A stretch of 64,000 nucleotides of DNA, taken from Aquabacter sediminis (GTDB lineage Bacteria > Pseudomonadota > Alphaproteobacteria > Rhizobiales > Xanthobacteraceae). The translations under genes and the position numbers were made by a program. The notes beneath the pieces were generated by a model, which saw nothing but the letters and a program-made list of their open reading frames with translations, was not told the origin of the DNA and ran no database searches. This document shows positions 58,529 to 64,000 of this stretch, one piece after another (position 1 is the stretch's first letter; every line of letters starts with the position of its first letter). Location of the stretch: the NCBI RefSeq assembly GCF_028863665.1, contig NZ_JARBFX010000015.1, forward strand, positions 33,801-97,800, written 5' to 3'.

Positions 58529-59386
58529 ATGTCCCTTCACAGCCCCGCTTTTCCACCTCCCGGAATGGCCCCCGCAGGGGCCGCGGGAGGGGGGCCGGAC
58601 GCCCCGCTGGCGCTGACCCCGCCACCATCCCTGGCGGTGAAGCTGGATGTGAGTCATCTCGATTTCTACTATGGCGCGAAGCTGGCCCTCAAGGACGTGA
58701 CCCTGCCGGTCTATGATCGGCGGGTGACGGCCTTCATCGGCCCATCGGGGTGCGGGAAGTCCACTTTATTGCGTATTTTCAACAGGATGTATGACCTTTA
58801 CCCAGACCAGCGGACCACCGGGCACGTGTTCATGGACGGGGTGGACATTCTGGGGGCGCAGACCGACCCGATCGCCTTGCGGGCGAAGATTGGCATGGTT
58901 TTTCAAAAGCCTACGCCCTTTCCCATGTCCATTTTCGACAACGTGGCCATGGGGATCCGGGTGGCCAATGACCTCTCCCGGAGCGAGTTGGACGGACGGG
59001 TGGAGGATGCGCTCCGGCGGGCGGCTCTTTGGGAAGAGGTGAAGGATTGCCTCAAGAAGAGCGGCACCAGCCTTTCTGGAGGTCAGCAACAGCGCCTGTG
59101 TATTGCCCGCACCATCGCGGTCAAGCCGGAGGTTATTCTCCTTGATGAGCCGTGCTCGGCGCTGGATCCCATCACCACAGCCAAGATCGAGGATCTGATT
59201 GACGCGCTGAAGGTGGATTATACGATCGCCATCGTCACCCACAACTTGCAGCAAGCGGCGCGGGTCTCTGACTATACAGGCTTCATGTATCTGGGGGAGA
59301 TCATCGAGTTCGGCCCCACCATGGAGCTTTTCCGCACGCCGCGTGATCAGCGTACGCGGGATTATGTGGAAGGCCGCTTCGGCTAG
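58529..59386 (+). CDS. pstB: Phosphate ABC transporter ATPase PstB
   Basis: A 285-residue ATPase of the high-affinity phosphate importer. Walker [10 protein letters not shown] (71-79), [15 protein letters not shown], signature LSGGQQQR and Walker [12 protein letters not shown] are intact. The N-terminal 35 residues are proline- and glycine-rich and extra to the family. No pstS, pstC, pstA or phoU is in the window, so it is an orphan or a second copy. It uses codons rare in its neighbours, such as TTA in STLLRIF, and is less GC-rich. The ATG at 58529 has GGAG upstream. Confidence 0.9.
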   Translation: MSLHSPAFPPPGMAPAGAAGGGPDAPLALTPPPSLAVKLDVSHLDFYYGAKLALKDVTLPVYDRRVTAFIGPSGCGKSTLLRIFNRMYDLYPDQRTTGHVFMDGVDILGAQTDPIALRAKIGMVFQKPTPFPMSIFDNVAMGIRVANDLSRSELDGRVEDALRRAALWEEVKDCLKKSGTSLSGGQQQRLCIARTIAVKPEVILLDEPCSALDPITTAKIEDLIDALKVDYTIAIVTHNLQQAARVSDYTGFMYLGEIIEFGPTMELFRTPRDQRTRDYVEGRFG

Positions 59387-59387
59387 G

Positions 59388-59543
59388 AAAGAATATAATT
59401 CCGAAACACCCATCCACACTATATTATTGACGATATATTAAATATAATACCACCTAATACAAAATAAAATTACCTACAAAAACACCTTGAAACAAAATTT
59501 CTATCGAAATCGACATTCGAAACCAGTCATGTCGCGCGCCATT
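59388..59543. other. Strongly AT-rich spacer between pstB and the SMR gene
   Basis: The segment 59401-59520 has 35 G or C in 120 bases (29%), against about two thirds in the rest of the window. It holds runs of TATA and AAAA, the dyad TATATT-A-AATATA and TCGAA/TTCGA near the right edge. It lies between convergent stop codons and carries no gene. It looks like a foreign or relict segment. Confidence 0.75.
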
Positions 59544-59873
59544 TCAGTGCGATACGCTGCTCGACATCAGATTGACCACCAGAACACCAGCAATGATCAG
59601 GCCGAGGCCCACAATGGCCGGCATGTCCAGCTTCTGGCCGTAGAGAATGACGCCTGCGCCCGCCACCAATACGATGCCCACTCCCGACCAGATGGCATAG
59701 GCCACCCCCACCGACATGGTCCGCAACGTCAGAGAAAGGCAATAAAAAGCAATGACATAGCCGACCGCGACGATCACGCTCGGCCACAGCTTGGTGAAGC
59801 CCTCGGACGCCTTCAGGGCCGATGTGGCGATCACTTCCGCGCAGATTGCGATGAACAGGAGGAGGTAGGTCAT
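59544..59873 (-). CDS. SMR-family multidrug efflux protein (EmrE/Qac type)
   Basis: A 109-residue inner-membrane antiporter with four helices that would export cationic drugs against protons as a dimer. The essential glutamate is Glu13 in AEVIATSALKASEGFTKLWP, and AYAIWSGVGIV plus GVLVVNLMS are close to EmrE. The ATG at 59873 aligns with EmrE; a TTG ten codons earlier is open. No Shine-Dalgarno is visible and a TTGACT element lies about 30 bases before the ATG, so the message may be nearly leaderless. Confidence 0.9.
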   Translation of the reverse strand: MTYLLLFIAICAEVIATSALKASEGFTKLWPSVIVAVGYVIAFYCLSLTLRTMSVGVAYAIWSGVGIVLVAGAGVILYGQKLDMPAIVGLGLIIAGVLVVNLMSSSVSH

Positions 59874-59980
59874 GGCCAAGTTAAGGCGGACGAGCCAGGT
59901 CAAGTCAACGCTGTCGGGGGGCGCTGAACTGCGGTGAAGTGACCGCGGAGGACGCGGTGATCTCGGTCATAACACCGGCC

Positions 59981-62900
59981 TTAATGGAAGTTCCTCCCGC
60001 GCGGCATGGCCGCGCCCACGGAGGCCGGGTCCACCACCCTCGGAGGGCGGCGATCCGACGAAACCTGCCCCACCTCTCCGCCCTCCTCTTCCCCCCCTTG
60101 CCGCATCCCATCCATCCGCGCCCGGATCTCCGCCGCCCGCCCGCCGGGCGCGCGCCCACCCCGGGCCTTGCCCAGTTCGTCGGAGGGCATGAGGGGGGCG
60201 ATGCGGGTGCTCTCGGCCCCCACCTGTTCCAGGAGCGGGCTCCAATCCTCCACCTTGTCAGCCACCAGGTGGATCACCCCCCCTTCGTTCTGGAGCCGGC
60301 CCTGCACCCCCACCAGGCGGGCGCCCATGACCTCAGGCCGGAAGGTCTCGAACACCCGCGGCCAGATGATGATGTTGGCCCAGCCGCCCTCGTCCTCGAT
60401 GGTCATGAAGATGACGCCGCTGGCGGTGCCGGGCCGCTGGCGCACCAAAACCAGGCCGGACAAGGTGAGCCGGCGGCCCGAGCGCAGGGCCGGCAGGCGG
60501 TCGCAGGGGGTGACGCCCCGCTCCGTCAGACGCGGGCGCAGGAAGGAGACCGGGTGCGCCTTCAAGGAGAGCTTGAGATGGCGATAATCCGCCACCACCT
60601 GCCCGCCCGGCGGCAGGATGGGCAGGTCCACGTCCGGCTCGCGGGGGGTGGAGGCGGCGCGGAACAGGGGCAGATCGTCCTTGTCGCCGGACCGGCGCAG
60701 GCCCCGCACCGCCCAGAGCGCGGAGCGCCGGTCGAGCCCCAGCGAGCGGAAGGCATCCGCCTCCGCCAGCCGCTCCAGGCTTGAGGGGGGCAGGCCCGTG
60801 CGCAGCCACAGGTCGCGCACGCTGTCATAGCCCCGTCCGCGCCGCTCGGCCACGCGGCGCCCGTCCGCTTCCCGCAAGCCCTCCACCTGCCGCAGGCCGA
60901 GCCGCACCGCATGGGCGGCGTTGAGGTCCCCGATCATGTCCCCATGGCGGGGATGGAGCCGGGCGCGGGACGGCAGAGCGGTGGCCGGTTCATCCCCCGC
61001 CTCCCGCTCCAGGCCATGGTCCCAGGCGGAGGCGTTCACATCCACCGGGCGCACGGCGACGCCATGCTCCTGCCCATCGCGCACCAATTGGGCGGGGGCG
61101 TAGAAGCCGAGCGGCCACGCATTGAGCATGCCGGCCAGGAACACATCCGGGTAGTGGCATTTGATCCAGGCCGAGGCATAGACCAGCAGGGCGAAGCTCT
61201 CCGCATGGGAGCGCGGGAAGCCATAGGAGCCGAAGCCCTCGATCTGCTTCCACAAGCTCTCGGCGAAGTCGCGGGAATAGCCCTTTGCGGCCATGCCGGC
61301 GATGAGCTTGTCGTGGAAGGTGCCGATGGTGCCCACGCGCTTGAAGGTGGCCATGGCGCGGCGCAACTGGTCGGCCTCGCCGGGGGTGAAGCCGGCGGCG
61401 ACGATGGCGATCTGCATGGCCTGTTCCTGGAACAAGGGCACGCCCAAAGTGGGCTCCAGCACCTCCCGCAATTCCTGCGACGGGTAGGAGACAGGATCGA
61501 GCCCCTGCCGGCGGCGCAGATAGGGATGCACCATGCCGCCCTGGATGGGGCCGGGCCGCACGATGGCCACCTCCACCACCAGATCCTCGAACCGCTCCGG
61601 CTTCAGGCGCGGCAGCATGGTCTGCTGGGCGCGGCTTTCCACCTGGAACACGCCCACCGAATCCGCCCGCTTCAGCATGGCATAGACCCGTTCGTCCGCC
61701 CACGGCACGTCGCTGATGCGCGCGAAATGCCGGCCATAGCGCTGGTCCAGCAAGGCAAAGCATTTGCGCAGGGCGGTGAGCATGCCAAGCGCCAATATGT
61801 CCACCTTCAGCAGGCCCACCTGCTCCAGATCGTCCTTGTTCCATTCGATGATGGGCCGCTCCTCCATGGCCGAGCGGGTGAGCGGCACGGTCTCGTCCAG
61901 CCGGTCATGGGTCACCACCATACCGCCCACATGCTGGGACAGGTGGCGGGGAAAACCGTTCAGTTCGCGCGAGAGGGCCAGCGCCTGGGCGAGGCGCGGA
62001 TCGGTGGGGTCGAAGCCCAGCCGCCGCGTCTCCTCCGCGCTCACCCCGCCCGAGGACCAGCCCCAGACCGTGCCGGCCAGCGCGCCCACCGTGTCTTCCG
62101 ACAGGCCGAACACCTTGCCCACCTCGCGCACCGCCGAGCGGGTGCGATAGGTGGTGGTGGTGGCGGCAAGGCCCGCATGGGCAGCGCCATAGCGCTCATA
62201 GATGAATTGGAGCACCTCGCCGCGCCGCTCATGCTCGAAATCCACGTCGATGTCGGGCGGCTCGTTGCGGTCGGCGGAAATGAAGCGCTCGAACAGGAGC
62301 GAACTCTTCATGGGGTCCACCTCGGTGAGGCCGAGGCAGAAGCACACCGCGGAATTGGCCGCCGATCCCCGTCCCTGGCACAGAATGTCCCGGCTGCGGG
62401 CAAAGGCGACGATCTCGTTCACGGTGAGGAAATAGGGCGCATAGCCCAATTGGCCGATAAGGCCGAGCTCGTGGGCGAGCAGCCGGCGCACCTTCTCCGG
62501 CACACCTTGCGGGTAGCGCTGCGCGGCACCCCGCCAGGCGAGCGCGGCGAGCGCCTCCTGGGGGCTGGCAAAGCCTTCCCGTGCCTCGCGCGGATAGGTG
62601 GGCTTCAGCTGGTCCAGCGAGAAGCCGAGGCGGGAGAAGAAGGAGAAGGTCTCGGCCACCGCCTCCGGCAGCGCGCGGAACAGGCGCGCCATCTCGCGCG
62701 GGGGCTTCAGGTGCCGTTCGCCATTGGGCTCCAGCAGCCGCCCCGCCCCTTCCAGGGTCACATGGGCGCGGATGCAGGCGAGCACGTCCTGCAAGGGCCG
62801 GCGCTCGCCCGCATGATAGAGCGCATCGCCCACCGCCAAAAGCGGCAGGCCGGCCCGGCGCCCGGTCTCCGCCAGGCGGGCGAGGCGCCGCCCGTCATCG

Positions 62901-63394
62901 CCGAGGCGGGGCATGGTGGCGGCGAGCCAGAGCCGGTCCGGCGCCGCCTCCTTCAGGCGGGCGAGGAAGCCGGCAAAGGCCTCCGGCAGCCGGCGGGGCG
63001 GCAGCACGGCCAGGCACAGGCCCTCCTGCCAGTCCAGGAGATCGGCCAGGGTCAGCAGGCAATCCCCCTTGTCCGCCCGCATGTTGCCGGTGGTGAGCAG
63101 GCGGCAGAGCCGGCCATAGGCGGCCCGGTCGGCGGGATAGGCGAGGATGTCCGGCGTGCCGTCCGCAAAGGCGAGGCGCGCGCCCACCGCCAGCGGCAGG
63201 CCCACCGCCTTCGCCTGGGCATAAGCGCGCACCACGCCGGCCAGCGTGTTGCGATCGGCAATGCCGAGGCCCGCATGCCCCAGCGCCTGCGCCGCCACCA
63301 CATATTCCTCCGGATGCGACCCGCCCCGCAGGAAGGAAAAATTGGTGGTGACCGCCAGTTCCACATAAGGCGGGGGCGCGGGATGGGGGGTCAT
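59981..63394 (-). CDS. dnaE2: Error-prone DNA polymerase DnaE2 (ImuC)
   Basis: A 1137-residue C-family polymerase used in SOS mutagenesis and lesion bypass, normally with ImuA and ImuB. The N-terminal PHP domain begins VELAVTTNFSFLRGGSHPEE. The catalytic palm has GRGSAANSAVCFCLGLTEVDP and PDIDVDFEHERR; helix-hairpin-helix and OB regions follow (FMTIEDEGGWANIIIW). The ATG at 63394 has GGAGG six bases upstream; the same frame runs open for 184 more codons but these are low complexity. No imuB or imuA is seen within the 606 bases upstream. Confidence 0.95.
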   Translation of the reverse strand: MTPHPAPPPYVELAVTTNFSFLRGGSHPEEYVVAAQALGHAGLGIADRNTLAGVVRAYAQAKAVGLPLAVGARLAFADGTPDILAYPADRAAYGRLCRLLTTGNMRADKGDCLLTLADLLDWQEGLCLAVLPPRRLPEAFAGFLARLKEAAPDRLWLAATMPRLGDDGRRLARLAETGRRAGLPLLAVGDALYHAGERRPLQDVLACIRAHVTLEGAGRLLEPNGERHLKPPREMARLFRALPEAVAETFSFFSRLGFSLDQLKPTYPREAREGFASPQEALAALAWRGAAQRYPQGVPEKVRRLLAHELGLIGQLGYAPYFLTVNEIVAFARSRDILCQGRGSAANSAVCFCLGLTEVDPMKSSLLFERFISADRNEPPDIDVDFEHERRGEVLQFIYERYGAAHAGLAATTTTYRTRSAVREVGKVFGLSEDTVGALAGTVWGWSSGGVSAEETRRLGFDPTDPRLAQALALSRELNGFPRHLSQHVGGMVVTHDRLDETVPLTRSAMEERPIIEWNKDDLEQVGLLKVDILALGMLTALRKCFALLDQRYGRHFARISDVPWADERVYAMLKRADSVGVFQVESRAQQTMLPRLKPERFEDLVVEVAIVRPGPIQGGMVHPYLRRRQGLDPVSYPSQELREVLEPTLGVPLFQEQAMQIAIVAAGFTPGEADQLRRAMATFKRVGTIGTFHDKLIAGMAAKGYSRDFAESLWKQIEGFGSYGFPRSHAESFALLVYASAWIKCHYPDVFLAGMLNAWPLGFYAPAQLVRDGQEHGVAVRPVDVNASAWDHGLEREAGDEPATALPSRARLHPRHGDMIGDLNAAHAVRLGLRQVEGLREADGRRVAERRGRGYDSVRDLWLRTGLPPSSLERLAEADAFRSLGLDRRSALWAVRGLRRSGDKDDLPLFRAASTPREPDVDLPILPPGGQVVADYRHLKLSLKAHPVSFLRPRLTERGVTPCDRLPALRSGRRLTLSGLVLVRQRPGTASGVIFMTIEDEGGWANIIIWPRVFETFRPEVMGARLVGVQGRLQNEGGVIHLVADKVEDWSPLLEQVGAESTRIAPLMPSDELGKARGGRAPGGRAAEIRARMDGMRQGGEEEGGEVGQVSSDRRPPRVVDPASVGAAMPRGRNFH

Positions 63395-63581
63395 GGGGCG
63401 CCTCCGGCGGGAGGGCTCAATGGCGCACGCGGCGCTCTTCGGGGGCGCGGAGCCGCTCCCCCTCCGGTCCCTGGGAGAAAGGGAGCTATGGGCCTTTGGG
63501 CGCTCACGGCCGCGGCTCCCCGGCCGGCAGGGCCTTGGCCATGAGCGTAAGGCCAACAGACGTGACCACGGCGTCGCGAGC

Positions 63582-63683
63582 GCCGACCGTCTCCCGCGCG
63601 CGGGCGAAAGGGAGCGGCTGCGGCGCGAGCACCGGGCGTGGTGGCGGAGCCGACCGTCTCCCGCGCGCAGCCGAAAGGGAGCG
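63582..63683. repeat. Two 35-bp direct repeats, 67 bp apart
   Basis: Copies at 63582-63616 and 63649-63683 agree at 33 of 35 positions. Each begins GCCGACCGTCTCCC and ends GAAAGGGAGCG, so CTCCC and GGGAG can pair within a copy. The last ten bases recur at 63477-63486. This looks like a short intergenic repeat family. Confidence 0.75.
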
Positions 63684-63712
63684 CCGCCGCGCGCAGGGCA
63701 CCAGACGGAACA

Positions 63713-63752
63713 GCGTGCCGAAGGCTGGGCGCGCAGGCGACCTTCGGCACGC
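63713..63752. repeat. Perfect 12-bp inverted repeat
   Basis: GCGTGCCGAAGG (63713-63724) and CCTTCGGCACGC (63741-63752) are exact complements around a 16-base loop. It lies about 320 bases upstream of dnaE2. No T run follows on either strand. Confidence 0.75.
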
Positions 63753-63765
63753 GGTGTGCTTTCGG

Positions 63766-63797
63766 AACGGGGCAACGGGGCAACGGGGCAACGGGGG
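63766..63797. repeat. Four tandem copies of AACGGGGC
   Basis: Copies at 63766, 63774, 63782 and 63790; the last ends in G instead of C. A microsatellite-like tract in the spacer upstream of dnaE2. Confidence 0.85.
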
Positions 63798-63860
63798 AGC
63801 GGAGCAGAGGCGGCCGGGGACCGCCGGAGCATGCGCCGGCCGAAGCGGAGTGGAGGAAAG

Positions 63861-63884
63861 GGGGGCAGCAGGGGGCAGCAGGGG
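63861..63884. repeat. Tandem GGGGGCAGCA, 2.4 copies
   Basis: Two exact 10-base copies at 63861-63880 plus GGGG of a third. Slippage-prone tract close to the window edge. Confidence 0.8.
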
Positions 63885-64000
63885 ACGAAAGGCGCGAGGG
63901 GAGGCGCGACGGCACCCCAACGGCCGGCGCCCCAGCCGGCCGCCACGCGGCGGCTGGGACCGGGGCGCCGGGAAGGGCACGCCCGTCGGCCCGTCGCCCT

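Larger units (their letters stand above)
63395..64000. other. 606-base repeat-rich, gene-free end of window
   Basis: Very GC-rich sequence upstream of dnaE2. The frames that cross it encode only Ala/Pro/Arg-rich text. It holds several short repeats and a strong inverted repeat, listed separately. No ImuB C-terminus, LexA box of the GTTC-N7-GTTC type or tRNA was found. Confidence 0.6.

Noticed and set aside
63706..63780. LexA box for dnaE2
   Set aside because: GAAC occurs twice but is followed after seven bases by CGAA or CGGG, not a second GAAC.
63766..63884. CRISPR-like array
   Set aside because: Units of 8-10 bases are directly tandem with no spacers.
63395..63946. N-terminal extension of dnaE2 to 1321 residues
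   Set aside because: The added 184 residues are Pro/Arg/Ala-rich repeats, while the ATG at 63394 has a GGAGG site and matches the family start.
63504..63980. Possible end of imuB upstream of dnaE2
   Set aside because: No Y-family polymerase motif or known ImuB C-terminal block; the text comes from the repeats.

Overview
The window is one block of chromosome from a GC-rich alphaproteobacterium (roughly two thirds G+C by eye), most likely order Hyphomicrobiales and plausibly Xanthobacteraceae (inference). The signs are an RcdA/DUF1465 protein, DUF1192 beside a quinone oxidoreductase, a cysteine-free L31, a bioBFDAZ operon, and the order ruvCAB - ybgC - tolQRAB - pal - cpoB - tilS - ftsH on one strand. 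No rRNA, tRNA, CRISPR array, phage or insertion sequence was found. Most of the window is ordinary core chromosome.

Layout. 1-13 kb holds the end of an acetyltransferase, an MsbA-like exporter, rpmE, rcdA, DUF1192, a quinone oxidoreductase, a 7TM-PAS-GGDEF-EAL protein, YqgE, a DsbD-N-like periplasmic protein, a peroxiredoxin, two divergent YdcH-type small proteins and the ABC-F ATPase uup. 13-23.5 kb holds a PAS-GGDEF-EAL protein, the tightly overlapped biotin operon bioB-F-D-A-Z and an AsmA-like protein. 23.5-31.5 kb holds a dicarboxylate/amino-acid symporter and the overlapping tamA-tamB pair. 31.5-40 kb is the most interesting accessory block: a PAS-containing sigma-54 activator faces a cyanate/nitrate-type ABC importer and cyanase, followed by a single-chain EutB-EutC ethanolamine ammonia-lyase and a cupin. 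40-45.7 kb carries a HAD-like protein and a very large modular glycosyltransferase. 45.8-58.4 kb is the ftsH/tilS/Tol-Pal/ruv block, all on the minus strand. 58.5-64 kb has an orphan pstB, a strikingly AT-rich spacer, an SMR efflux gene, dnaE2 (imuC) and a repeat-rich, gene-poor end.

How the genes fit together. The 188 bases between the sigma-54 activator and the importer contain a near-consensus -24/-12 promoter and three 12-bp dyads, so the cyn genes can be read as a sigma-54-dependent nitrogen-scavenging operon. Cyanase and ethanolamine ammonia-lyase both release ammonia, which makes the EutBC neighbour functionally sensible, although it has its own leader with a perfect 9-bp hairpin. The biotin operon supplies both pimelate synthesis (BioZ) and ring assembly. 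The Tol-Pal, CpoB and YbgC genes form the envelope-constriction machine, and RuvABC with an inserted DUF1772 gene handle Holliday junctions. Start codons were chosen from Shine-Dalgarno spacing, signal peptides and family length; where they differ from the longest frame this is stated.
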